Source of the DNA: Aureococcus anophagefferens
Taxonomy: Eukaryota; Sar; Pelagophyceae; Pelagomonadales; Pelagomonadaceae
Assembly: GCF_000186865.1 (NCBI RefSeq)
Contig: NW_008705571.1
Span: 894,530-958,529, forward strand
Length of the DNA: 64,000 bases
Direction of reading: 5' to 3'
In this document: piece after piece, positions 50,961 to 60,717 of the stretch
Numbering within the stretch: the first letter of the stretch is position 1
How the letters are laid out: each line of letters begins with the position of its first letter
Made by a program: the position numbers and the translations under genes
The notes under the pieces: generated by a model
What the model saw: only the letters and a program-made list of their open reading frames with translations
What the model was told of the DNA's origin: nothing
The model's database searches: none

Positions 50961-51967
50961 TGTGACCCTGCCACCACAAGCTTCTTCATACTACCATGCG
51001 CGAGAGACCAGAGCCTCGGTGACTGCGGCGTCGAGATGTGGCTTTCGCGCGATGCCGTGGACCTTGATTCTCCGGTCGTCAGGATGGTAGACAGGATGTT
51101 CGTCCCACCATCGAAATCGTAGGAAGACAGACGCCCGCATATCAAGTAGAGCGGCGCCTCTGGGACCAGTCCTGGGTCCTCTAGTGGCGCGGGGACAGCT
51201 TGGACCGTGAAGTCGAGGATGGCGCGCCGCGGTATTCGCGTTCGCGGGCCCCGCGACGAAGAGGCCGAATACAGCAGCGAGGCGCGAGGAATCCCGAGGA
51301 GCGTGAGCTCGCGTTTGAACCGCTTGTCGTGCCCAATCACCCGTGCGGTCTGACTCGGATGTCCGAGCCTATGAACGAGCCAGTACTCCAGCCAACCTTT
51401 GTATTTTTCTACGTCGAAATCATCATGCTCGTCGACTGAGAATCGATGGCCTGTGTCGGCTAGACGGTGTAGCGCCTTCAAGAGATGCGGCGTCGAGAGC
51501 CTACTCAGATTTTCGAGGTACCGTTCGCGCTGGTGCTCGAGCATGCTCTCCGCGACAGTGCGCAGCCTCCGATGAAGCGCGGGGTTCAGGGCGCGCAGCT
51601 TCGAGTCCGCCTCGGAGCCGCAGTAAGTGCGAACCGTCGTGAGGCATTCGACGGGCAGCGCGTGCGATAGCGCCCAGCTCGAGTCGGGCCAGTCGGTGCC
51701 GCGGAAGATGCGCAGGACGGCGGCGCTCGCCGCTTCCATCTCGCGCACAGCATCGAGCTCGCGCTCCCACACGCCGCAAGGCAAGGGCGAGTACGCTACC
51801 CCCTCTTTCCAGCGCGGCCTCACAAACACGGCGTAGTAACGCGGGACGTCGCTGTCCATGCTGTCGCCGTCGCTACCGCTGCCCGGGCTGATGCTGTCCA
51901 TGCTCAGGGGCTGCCTTGTTTGCCGGGGGTCCCGGTCCCCGCCGCGCGGCGCCGCTCTAGAGCTCAT
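50957..51967 (-). CDS. Hypothetical protein
   Basis: 336 residues. Ser/Asp/Pro-rich start (1-40); then RYYAVFVRPRWKEGVAYSPL, WALSHALPVECLTTVRTYCG and HLLKALHRLADTGHRFSVDE, with mostly helical composition. The last 50 residues (TGESRSTASRESHISTPQSP) look like intron read-through, so the true C-terminus may be in the small ORF downstream. The cysteines and Trp are scattered and no domain is recognised. Composition is less GC-rich than the housekeeping genes. Transcribed in the same direction as SF3B1. Confidence 0.45.
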   Translation of the reverse strand: MSSRAAPRGGDRDPRQTRQPLSMDSISPGSGSDGDSMDSDVPRYYAVFVRPRWKEGVAYSPLPCGVWERELDAVREMEAASAAVLRIFRGTDWPDSSWALSHALPVECLTTVRTYCGSEADSKLRALNPALHRRLRTVAESMLEHQRERYLENLSRLSTPHLLKALHRLADTGHRFSVDEHDDFDVEKYKGWLEYWLVHRLGHPSQTARVIGHDKRFKRELTLLGIPRASLLYSASSSRGPRTRIPRRAILDFTVQAVPAPLEDPGLVPEAPLYLICGRLSSYDFDGGTNILSTILTTGESRSTASRESHISTPQSPRLWSLAHGSMKKLVVAGSQ

Positions 51968-52050
51968 CGCTCGTCGAATAGACGGGGCTTAGGCGGGGGT
52001 GTGATTGGTGTTGGGGGGACGTAGGGAGTGCGCGCGCCGCGCCGGCCCGA

Positions 52051-55000
52051 TCAGATGAAGACCTCGAGGTAGGTGCGGCGGTACGAGTTGGCCTCGTCGG
52101 ACTCGAGGTTCGGGTAGCAGCACGTGAGCGCGTCCGCGCCGTAGATGTAGAGCGAGTTGTAGATCTTCCAGTAGACGTCGCGGACGCGGCGCGCCGGGTG
52201 GTAGAGGCCCTGGAGCACGTAGTTGAGCACGACGGGCACGCCGAGCGACACCATGAAGCCCTCGATGGCCTCGAAGACGGCGGCGATGACGTGCGGCGAC
52301 GTCTCGAAGACGTTGGGCCAGACGTGGTTCATGAGGTGGACGAGCGCGTCCTCGCAGCCGAGGCCCGCGACGCCCAGCGCCAGGTGCTTGATGGCCGCGC
52401 AGGCCGTCTGCCGGTGCACCAAATCCCGGTCCATGAGCGCGTCCTCCAAGAGCGGCGTCACGGCGTAGACGTAGTCCTTGCCCATCTCGCCGATGTACTC
52501 GAACATGAAGGACAGCGCCTTCAGCACGCCGTTCTGCACGTTGAGTTCGGGCACGCGGTACTCGTTCAGCAGGGCCGGCAGCACCGTGAAGGGCGCGCAC
52601 GTCTCCGCGACGATGCCGATGGCGACGGTCGTGCAGACGCGGTTCTGCCGCTCTTGGACCTTGAGGTTGTTGAGCAGCGTGTGGAGCACGTCCTGGGGCC
52701 CGATGGCCTTGGCGATGTAGCCGAAGGTGTTCACGGCCGCGCGGCGGATGGCCTTCTTGTGCGCCTTGAGCATCTCTAAAAGCTCGAAGCAGATGCGCAT
52801 CCACTCCCGCGCGGCGACGAACTCCGCGCCGCGGTCCGCGATGCGGCCCACGAGGTCGATGCAGTTCTCCTGGACCTTCTCGTGCCGGTTCTTCAGGATG
52901 GGCGTGAGCCGCGGCAGGAGGTCCTTGATCGGCGGCGTCATCTTCGACATGCCGATGACGTTGACGATGGCCTTGAGCGCGCCGAGGATCGAGCCGAGCA
53001 CCTCGGGGTACTCCTCGCCCAGGTACTCGTAGAGCACGACGCCGAGGTGGCCCATGAGCTGGTCCTCCTGGCACTGGCGCATGACGACGGCGATGCGCGC
53101 GATCAAGTCCGCGGCCTGCATGCGGACGTTCGCGGCCTTGTTGTTGAGGCGCCACTTGATCGTGCCGCAGATCTGGGGCAGGTAGGGCTTCGTGCGCAGG
53201 CCCAGCGCGTTGACGACCACCCCAAAACCGCTGAGCATGGCCTCCGTGTCGTCGGACGCCTGCTCCTGGAACGCGTAGAGGATGCCGTCGATGAGCTGCT
53301 CCTCGAGGCGCTCGTCGATGTCCGCCGCGCCGAGGTCCTGGACGACGTGCTCGATGGTCTCCATGACCATGCGCCGGTAGGGCTCCGACTCGTCCTTGAG
53401 GTCGTCGCAGACGCGCGCGACGATCTCCGCCGCGCCGACCTTGTTCGCGAGCTCCACGGTCGTCTCGACGACCTGCTTGTAGTTGCGGCGGTCCAGGGCC
53501 ATGCGGCGGACCCAGAAGTTGCGGAAGAACTCGGGCAGGATCTCGCCGCGGACGTAGGACGCCTCGACGCCGTCCGTCGCCACGCACTGCTTCACGACCT
53601 TGAGCACGATCTTCTTCATCTCCTCGTCGGGCGACTGGAACTCGCGGATGACGATGATCATGACCTCGCGCGTGTAGTAGTTGGCGTAGTTGCTGTCCAT
53701 GAGCGGGATGATGAAGCCGATGGCCTTGAGGAAGGCCGCGAGGCCCTTGCCGCGGTGGTGGCGGATGCCCTTCCACAGGGGCTTGAGCACGGAGTCGAAG
53801 GACTCGATGCCGTAGGGGTGCGCCGCCTCCGCGAGCGCGGCCAGCGCGAGCGACCCGATGGTGCGCACCTTCTGCTGGTCGTCGACGAGGCCGTGCTCGA
53901 TGATCTCGACCATCTGGCGCAGGTGCGGCAGCACGGCGCAGCCCATGAGGATCGCGATCTGCTGGACGATCTTGATGCCCGTGTGGCGCGCCTGCCACGA
54001 CTTCCGGCTCTGGCAGACGGCCTTGAGGAAGGGCAACAGCGCGGGGATGCCGAGCGCCGACGCGACGACGGCGAAGGCGCGCGCCGTCGTGTTGCGCACG
54101 TACTCGTCCAAATTGTCGATGTCGGGCCGCATCGTCGCGATCATCGTCGCGAGGCCCGCGGCCTTGGCCAGGTTCGAGATGATCTCGCGGCCCTCGACGC
54201 GCGCGTAGTAGTCCTCGTCGATGAGGAGCGGCTCGATGACGACGAGGATCTTGTGCACGAAGGGCCGCACGAGGTCGTCGAGCTTGTAGAGGATGCGGTC
54301 GATGACCTTGACGAGGAGGTGGCGCTCCTGGTCCTCGAGCGTCGGCGACATCAGGAGCGGCAGGATCTGGTTGAAGAGGCTGCCCGCGCCGAACTCGCGC
54401 GCCTTGTCCGTGATCTGGCGCAGGGCCGTCTTGCGCTGCGGCGGCGTGCCGTTCTTCACCTTGAGGAGCAGGCGCATGATCTTGAGCTCCATGGCCTCCT
54501 CCTTGGAGAGGCCGTCCTCGTCGACGTCCTCCATGAGCCGGCTGAAGTACTGGTAGTCCTCGGGCTTGATCGTCGGCAGCTCGTTCTCGTTGGGCGTCGC
54601 GGGCACGCCGTACTCGTCGCGCTTCGGCGTGTTGGCGATGGAGAAGCCGCCGAGGGCGCCCGCGCTGCCGGGCAGGGGCGTCGGCGTCGCCGTGAGCTTG
54701 CGGCTCGGCGTGTGGATGGGCGCGTAGCCCGCGGGCGGGTCGAGGATCTTGTAGCCGTTGGCCGGGAACATCATGTCGAGCTCCGCGTCGCTGAGCGGCC
54801 GGTTGCGCTCGTTCATCTCGCGCTCCCAGCGCATGCGCTGGGCCATCTCCGGCGTCACGGGCCCCCGGTCCAGCGCGAGCGCCGCCGCGGACTGCGCCGC
54901 GAACGACGTCGGCGTCGGCGTCATCGCGTCCGCGAGGCCGAGCGGCGTCGCGCCGCCGAAGCCGCCGACGGGCGTCGCGCCGCCCGCGGCGGCGCCGCTG

Positions 55001-56436
55001 TCGACCATGGGCGTCTCGTCCCAGCGGGACCGCTTGCCGCCCGACTCCGCGGCGACCGGCGCCGTCGGCGTCGAGTCCCAGCGCTGGGCCTTGGCGGGCG
55101 CGTCGTCGCGCGCGGGCGTCTCCATCCAGCGCGACGCCTTGGCCGCGGCGACCTCGCGGCCGGGCGTGCTGTCCCAGCGCGCCGAATCCGTCGCGGGGGT
55201 GGACTCGAAGCGGCCCGGCGTCGAGCCAAATCTTTCGGCGCTAGGCGTCATCTCGAAGCGCCCGGGCGTTGCATCAAAGCGCGACGATGCCGCTGGCGTA
55301 TCCTGGAAGCGCCCGGGCGTCGCGTCGAAGCGGCCCGGCGTCGAGCCTCCGAAGGCGCCGCGCGAGGGCGTCGCGTCAAAGCGCGACGTGCCTCCGGCCG
55401 GCGTTGAAGAGAAGCGCCCCGGCGTCGCGTCGAAGCGGCCGCCACCGGCGCCCGCATTCGGCGTCTGGTCGAAGCGCCCGGGCGTCGCCTCGAAGCGGCC
55501 GCCACTCGGCGTGTTGCCAAACCGCCCCGGTGTTTCGGCAAATCTTGAGGGCGTCCCGTCAAAGCGCCCAGGAGTCGCATCGAAACGGCCAGGCGTGGAG
55601 TCGAACCGCCCTGGCGTGGCATCAAAGCGCGACGGCGTCTCGCCCCCGAAGCCGCGCGCCGGGCTCTGGTCGAAGCGCCCCGGCGTGTCCTGGAAGCGCG
55701 AGACGGCCTCGGGCGCCGCCGTCGCGGCCGCGGCGCCCGAGTCGTCCCAGCGCCGCTTCTTCTTCTCGGGCTCCTGCTGCAGGCTCTCGCCGTCGGCGAT
55801 CTTCTTGAGGAGCGCGTCGCGCTCGTGATCCATGTTCTGCGACCTGTGTGGAATTCAACCACTGGTTTGGGTGGTCCTGACCAAACTTCAGAATTCTCTA
55901 GCTCGATCAAATCGAAGTCGATTCGGCTGATTTTTGGACGAATCGATTGCTCTCGTCGAGTTCTCGAAGCACAGCCGAAGAGCTTGCGTCGAAACTGTCG
56001 CATATGCGCACATTGAAGTTGAATTCCACACAGTCTGCGACTGCATCACGTCCTTGTACGACCGGGCCGGAGTCTTGTCCGCGAAGACGTCGCCGCGCTC
56101 CGGCGAGAGGCGCTGCAGGGCCCGGCCCCGCTTCTGGTACTCGGACTCGCGCTCCGCGATGGCCTGGCGGCCCGACGCCGCGCGGTGCTCCGCGAACGGG
56201 TCGAAGTCGGCCGCCTCCTCGTCCACCGGGGCGTTGGCCTTGGTCGCGGGGTGGCTCGCGCCGACGTCCATGGCCTCGTCATCATCCTCCTTGACGTCAT
56301 CGACGACCTCGCGCGAGTATCCCTTGGCGCTGCCGCCGTACAAGTCGCGGTCGAACTCTCCGCCGGCTTTCGCCCCGAGCGCCGTGCCCTTGCGCGCGGC
56401 CTGGAGCGCCGCGATCTCGTCGTCTTCGACGCCCAT
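52051..56436 (-). CDS. SF3B1: Splicing factor 3B subunit 1 (SF3B1)
   Basis: Exons 56436-56042 and 55843-52051 give 1395 residues. SF3B1 is the U2 snRNP HEAT-repeat scaffold that binds the branch-site region. The N-terminus has [20 protein letters not shown] and [20 protein letters not shown], rebuilt by splicing. About 160-380 is an unusually regular array of [13 protein letters not shown] units. Then [20 protein letters not shown] (p14-binding region) and about 20 HEAT repeats from 500 on ([60 protein letters not shown]). It ends YLEVFI. Length is close to animal SF3B1 (about 1300). Strongly conserved; nuclear. Confidence 0.97.
55205..55680 (-). repeat. [15 protein letters not shown] repeat array in SF3B1
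   Basis: Units of 18-30 bp with the plus-strand core CGAAGCGCCCGGGCGT or variants (GCATCAAAGCGCGAC) recur about 20 times and encode R-F-x-x-T-P-G-R-F. Codons vary between units, so selection on the peptide rather than recent slippage alone is likely. Confidence 0.85.
55844..56041 (-). mobile_element. Introner element in SF3B1, 190-bp element with 16-bp perfect TIRs
   Basis: The element spans 55844-56033, with CTGTGTGGAATTCAAC at one end and its exact complement at the other. TCTGCGAC (plus; GTCGCAGA on the coding strand) is present at 56034-56041 and again at 55836-55843: a perfect 8-bp target duplication. The intron begins at the GT of the upstream copy and ends at the terminal AG (55844). 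Splicing restores ATG-CAG-TCG-CAG-AAC-ATG. The 190 bp are clearly less GC-rich than the exons. Confidence 0.96.
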
Positions 56437-57060
56437 GGTCACCAGTGGTCTTCTCGGTCACGTCGCAGCACGACCGGCCCACGTCGAGGTCGTCGGCCTT
56501 CCTCGCGCGGGCTTGGCTGCCTCCTCGCTGAGTGGGAAGGCGAGCGGACGCGCTCCGCGACGCGGGGCGGTGAGAGGCGCGCGCGCACGAGCTCCGCGGC
56601 GCGGCGAAGTGGTGCGCGAAGGAGCGGCGGCGTCGGGCGGGTCCGAAGCGCGGTGGTCGCTCTGCACTAACTCAGCGGCGAGGCGAGCACATGCTGTCGA
56701 CAGCGGGCCGGCTCGCTGTCGCCGGGGCTCTCGGACGCCTTCTCGGGCTCGAAGGCCGGCCGCGACGCCGTCCGTCGACGCCTCCGGCGCCCGCTTCGGG
56801 CCGCGCCACCACGGCGTCTCCGGCGTCTGGGCCCGAGCGGCAGGCCCAGACGCCGCGACTTCTCCAGCCGTCGTCGCCTTTTCACAATGGACGTAGGCCT
56901 CCCGGGCCGCGCGCCGCGATCATAAGCTCATCGGCAGAGGCCACTCCTAGTTAGACGGCCGGGCCCCGCGCCGCGGCCGCCGCCTAACCCCCGCCTCATG
57001 AGCACGCGCAAGCTCCATGGTGATGCTTCAGATTCAGGACGCCCAAGCCAGGGCTGGCGG
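56437..57060. other. Intergenic region, about 620 bp
   Basis: Between the SF3B1 start and the 3' end of the ankyrin gene. GC-rich, with one plus-strand ORF (56691-56954) of no recognisable family. No RNA gene or repeat recognised. It probably includes the SF3B1 promoter next to 56436. Confidence 0.4.
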
Positions 57061-58245
57061 CTACAGATTCGAACCGCGTTGGAGAGGCAACGCGCGCCAA
57101 GCATCGTCGTCTGGGAATCCCATCAAAAGTCTGAAACACTCTGCTTCATCAGCGTTGATCGTGCCATTCGTGGTGCGAGGATCTGCCTCAGGATCAAGCT
57201 CCACGAGCTTATAGTTCCAGCGATCTGCAGCCAAGCATGCGAAGTCATATTTGAAGAAGTCAGCACTGGTACCATAGACAAATTTGAGAACGATGTCCAA
57301 GAAGATCGCGTCCGGAAGCGGCTTGTAGAAGAGGCACGGTAGGCCGTTGGGTGGCGCCAGGAGACTACGACGACACAACGATCGCAGCATTACGAGCCCC
57401 ACACAATCTGCATTCACGTAAGACTTCCAGCAGCCCGCGCGGCGCACGTTGCGAAGGAGCTTCGTGCTCACGAAATGTTGATTCGCCACAGCGTAATCTT
57501 CGGCATCAAGGCTCATGTGGCAACGGAGCGTAACGTCAGCACCGCGGCGTACAAGATGATGCGTGAGTTGGGTGCGCGCATCGTCATACTCGGGGTCCTC
57601 GTCCTCCGAAAAGTACTTGACAGACTGCATAAGCGCTGTGCGGCCCCGCCCATCTTGAGCGTCGATGTCGGCCCCGGCTTTGAGCAACAGATCAACTTCA
57701 CTCGGAAAGCAAGCGTAGTGCAGCGCCGTTCGACCGAGGCTGTCTCTACGATTGACATCTATGCCCTGCTCTATTAGAAAATGAATCACATCATGTCTGT
57801 CTCCATCCAAACACCAATCCACACGCGGCATACTTCTAAAATCATATCCGTCCGTCACACCGCCACCGTCGATGTCCCGGATGCCGTGGAGAACATAGTG
57901 GAGGAAGCCGCCAAAATACAATGGCTGGTATTCGTCCTCAATCAGAATATTTACAGACCGGTTGCTACGCGGATACTCGCCTTCTGATAATGAATGATAC
58001 AACCAACCAAATGCGAACTCGACAATACCTTTATATGAGCAGCGTAATGCTTTCAAAAGCCAGGTGTTTTCCCGGTCATCTCGCAGGGTGTCGTGACCAT
58101 CGTGGCTCAGGAGCGCGCCGTAGCTCTTCATGCGCGCGCGCTCCGCCGCGGAGTACAGAGACACCGCCATGCGCGCGGCGCACGCAGGGCTGCGGCGGGC
58201 TGAATCGGAAATAGCGGCATCAAGCATCCCGAATCGGTTCAACAT
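57061..58245 (-). CDS. Ankyrin-repeat protein
   Basis: 394 residues from ATG 58245. About 150-290 has ankyrin repeats: DVIHFLIEQGIDVNRRDSLG with RTALHYACFPSEVDLLLKAG, then ADIDAQDGRGRTALMQSVKY and HHLVRRGADVTLRCHMSLDA. The N-terminal part (KSYGALLSHDGHDTLRDDRE) is helical. The C-terminal part (LCRRSLLAPPNGLPCLFYKP, IFLDIVLKFVYG) looks like the conserved tail of a large algal ankyrin family, but that is from memory. Codon use is clearly less GC-rich than SF3B1 or CDC23, like the F-box duplicates. It starts only 63 bp from the divergent CDC23 gene. Confidence 0.8.
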   Translation of the reverse strand: MLNRFGMLDAAISDSARRSPACAARMAVSLYSAAERARMKSYGALLSHDGHDTLRDDRENTWLLKALRCSYKGIVEFAFGWLYHSLSEGEYPRSNRSVNILIEDEYQPLYFGGFLHYVLHGIRDIDGGGVTDGYDFRSMPRVDWCLDGDRHDVIHFLIEQGIDVNRRDSLGRTALHYACFPSEVDLLLKAGADIDAQDGRGRTALMQSVKYFSEDEDPEYDDARTQLTHHLVRRGADVTLRCHMSLDAEDYAVANQHFVSTKLLRNVRRAGCWKSYVNADCVGLVMLRSLCRRSLLAPPNGLPCLFYKPLPDAIFLDIVLKFVYGTSADFFKYDFACLAADRWNYKLVELDPEADPRTTNGTINADEAECFRLLMGFPDDDAWRALPLQRGSNL

Positions 58246-58308
58246 GCCGCGGCATTGCCTCGAGCTCGCCGTCTGGGAGCAGCCTCGACGGCCGCAGCTC
58301 TCGACAGG

Positions 58309-60319
58309 ATGACCGGCTTCTCCATCCCGACGTGCAAGGACGAGTTGCGGCGCGCGATCCCGATCCTGCGCGAGCACGGCCTGAAGAAAAGCGCCTGCTT
58401 CTGCGCGGAGCAGCTCGTCGGCCTCGCCGGCGGCGGCATGGACTGCGCGTCGCCCTCGTCCGCCGCCGCGTCCGCCGGCGTCGCGACGCTCAGGGCCCTC
58501 GAGGCCGAGCCGGTCACCGACGCCTTCATGCTCGCGAGCTCCTTCTTCGAGCTCGGCGAGTACGCGCGGTGCGCCGTCGCGCTGTGCGGCGTCGAGACCG
58601 GCGGCGGCCCGCTGCCCGCGGCCGCGCCCGCGCCCGACGCCGCGGCGCGCGACGTCTTCCTCTGGGCCTACGCGCTCTACCTCGCCGGCGAAAAGCGGCG
58701 CGAGGAGGAAATCTGCGAGGCGTCGCGCGACGCGCTCGCGCGGGCCAAGGCCCGGAACTCTTACGCGCCGGCGCTCCGCGATGCGCTGGCCGCGCGCAAG
58801 GCCCGGGGCGCGCTCGCGGGCCTCGGCGGCTACGCCTACGGCATCGTGCTCAAGGAGCTCGCGCGCGCGCGCCACGGCGGCGGCGGCGACGCGGCCGCGC
58901 CGCCGGCGATGGACGTCGACGGCGGCGGCGGCGGCGACGAGCCGCGGCCGCCGGCGCAGCCGGGCCGCATCGCCGGCGCGGCCGTGGCCGCCGCCGAGGA
59001 CGCGCCGACGGCCGAGGCGCGCGCCGTGCTCGCCGAGGCGACGCTCCAGTTCCCCTGGAACTGGTCCGCGTGGCTCGATCTGGCGGAGCTCGACGCTCCG
59101 GAGGCCGCGGCGGCGGCGATCGTCCGCCCGCCCGCGGGCGCGACGGCGGCCGCGCCGCCGCCGCACCCCGACGACGAACTGCTCGACGTCCACGGCCCGC
59201 GGCCCGGCGCGTCGGAGGCGCTCATCGCCGCCTGCCACCGCGCGCACGTCGCCATCGAGCAGCAGCGCTGCGACGAGGCGTTGGAGACGCTCGCCCGCGT
59301 CGAGGCCGTCGCGCCGGCGTCGACGTTTGTGGTGGCGCACGAGGCCCTCGCGCACTACGCTCGCCGAGACTTTGACCGGGCGCAGGCCAGCGTCCTGCGG
59401 CCGTGACGATTTTCGAGAGCTTTTGACCGGGGAAACCACGAAAAATCGTTACCGACGCATGTGGTAGGCCCAGGAACGTTTCGAAGCCTTGAGGGCCGCG
59501 GACCCCTACCGCCTCGAGCAGCTCGACATCTACTCGAACGTGCTCTACGTCAAGGAGGCGCGCGCGGAGCTCTCGCGCCTCGCGCACGCGGCGACGCGCG
59601 CGGAGAAGTACCGCCCCGAGACGTGCTGCGTCGTCGGCAACTACTACTCGCTCAAGGCCCAGCACGAGCGCGCCGTGCTCTACTTCCAGCGGGCGCTCAA
59701 GCTCGACCGGGGCTGCCTGAGCGCGTGGACCTTGATGGGCCACGAGTACATCGAGATGAAGAACACGGCGGCGGCCATCGAGGCCTACCGGCGCGCCGTC
59801 GACGTCAACGCGCGCGACTACCGCGCCTGGTACGGCCTGGGCCAGACCTACGAGATCCTCAACATGTACTTTTACGCGCTCTACTACTACCGCAAGGCCG
59901 CGCGGCTCCGGCCCTACGACGCGCGCATGTGGATCGCCATCGCCCAGTGCCACGAGAAGCTCCACCGCGTCGACGACGCCATCAAGGGCTACGAGCGCGC
60001 GGCGGCCCACGACGACGCGGAGGGCCACGCGACGATCAAGCTCGCGCGGCTCCACCGGTCGCGCAACGACCACGACAAGGCCGTCGCCTGCTTCCAGGCC
60101 TACGTGGACCTGCACGGCCAGGGCGAGGAGATCGTCGACGCGACGGCCGAGGCGCTGCTGTATCTGGCGTCGAAGCACAAGCAGAAGGCCGACTACGCGG
60201 CCGCGCAGGCGTGCCTCGCGCGGCTCCTCGACTACGGCGGGCCGGAGAAGCTCGAGGCCCAGGCCATGCTCCGCGAGCTCCGGTCCCTCATCGACACGAC
60301 CGCCGCGCCGCCCGCGTAA
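58309..60319 (+). CDS. CDC23: Anaphase-promoting complex subunit 8 (CDC23)
   Basis: Exons 58309-59379 and 59468-60319 give 640 residues. The N-terminal APC8 domain starts CKDELRRAIPILREHGLKKS and has FMLASSFFELGEYARCAVAL. TPR repeats run from about 310: RAQERFEALRAADPYRLEQL, DIYSNVLYVKEARAELSRLA, then NYYSLKAQHERAVLYFQRAL, WTLMGHEYIEMKNTAAAIEA, YRAWYGLGQTYEILNMYFYA and YYYRKAARLRPYDARMWIAI. The DIYSNVLYV and YYYRKA blocks are typical of CDC23. The APC/C is the nuclear/cytoplasmic ubiquitin ligase that drives mitotic exit. Splicing rebuilds the FDRAQERFEAL helix. Confidence 0.95.
59380..59467 (+). mobile_element. Introner element in CDC23, 88 nt
   Basis: Begins GCGCAGGC and is followed by GCCCAGGA (6 of 8 identical). 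Internal CAGCGTCC, GTGACGATTTTCGAGAG, CTTTTGACCGG and ATCGTTACCGACGCATG match the reductase element. GTGACGATTTTCG and CGAAAAATCGTTAC form an imperfect inverted repeat. It ends GTGGTAG. Excision from GC to TAG restores RAQERFEAL in frame; the GT at 59392 would also keep the frame but adds AQAS. Confidence 0.9.
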
Positions 60320-60717
60320 GAGGTCGTGGTGTCGCGACGTGCTGGGGCATCGCGTCGAATATCCTCGCCGCTCGAGCGCGACCGCGGGGACGAGGTCGGC
60401 GGCGCGGCCGGCGCGGCACGCCGCGTCGTCGCATCCATAGAAGGTCGGAGCCGCCGAGGACGGCTGCGGCCTCGTTGCGGCTGCGCGCGCGTCAGTTCGC
60501 GTCGTCGCGTCGAATGTCAGCCGCCGAGGTTGGCTGCGGCCTCGTTGCGGCGGTTGTAGACCGGCTGTCCGGAAGGCTTCCGGACGCGTCGCCGCATGTT
60601 GCCGTGCAAGCCGCGAATGTTGCCGTCGAGCTGCCGAAGCAGAGGGTGGAGGCCTCGAATTGCTGCTGCGTGCGCCGAGAACAGCAGGGCTGGAGGGCCG
60701 CGAATTGCTACAACTAT
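60320..60717. other. Region upstream of the 2OG oxygenase gene, with a short duplication
   Basis: About 400 bp. AGCCGCCGAGG, then GGCTGCGGCCTCGTTGCGGC, occurs at about 60448 and 60518, with CGCGTCGAAT nearby in both copies. No gene or RNA recognised; it may contain the promoter. Confidence 0.4.

Noticed and set aside
53000..55400. Very long ORFs antisense to SF3B1 and to most other real genes
   Set aside because: In DNA this GC-rich, stop codons are rare in all frames. The antisense translations are Arg/Ala/Gly/Pro-rich without domains, while the opposite strand has clear conserved proteins.
56691..56954. Small plus-strand ORF upstream of SF3B1
   Set aside because: Low-complexity Pro/Ser/Arg sequence with no conserved motif; probably promoter DNA.
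59392..59467. GT donor inside the CDC23 and reductase introners (AGC|GTCC)
   Set aside because: It keeps the frame but leaves extra residues that repeat the neighbouring codons (AQAS, AAGS), as expected of an unspliced target duplication. Exact GC-AG excision restores the conserved motifs. Kept as an alternative only.
59402..59467. GTGACG as 5' splice site in the introners
   Set aside because: In both the reductase and CDC23 genes this leaves the exon two bases out of phase with the downstream exon.
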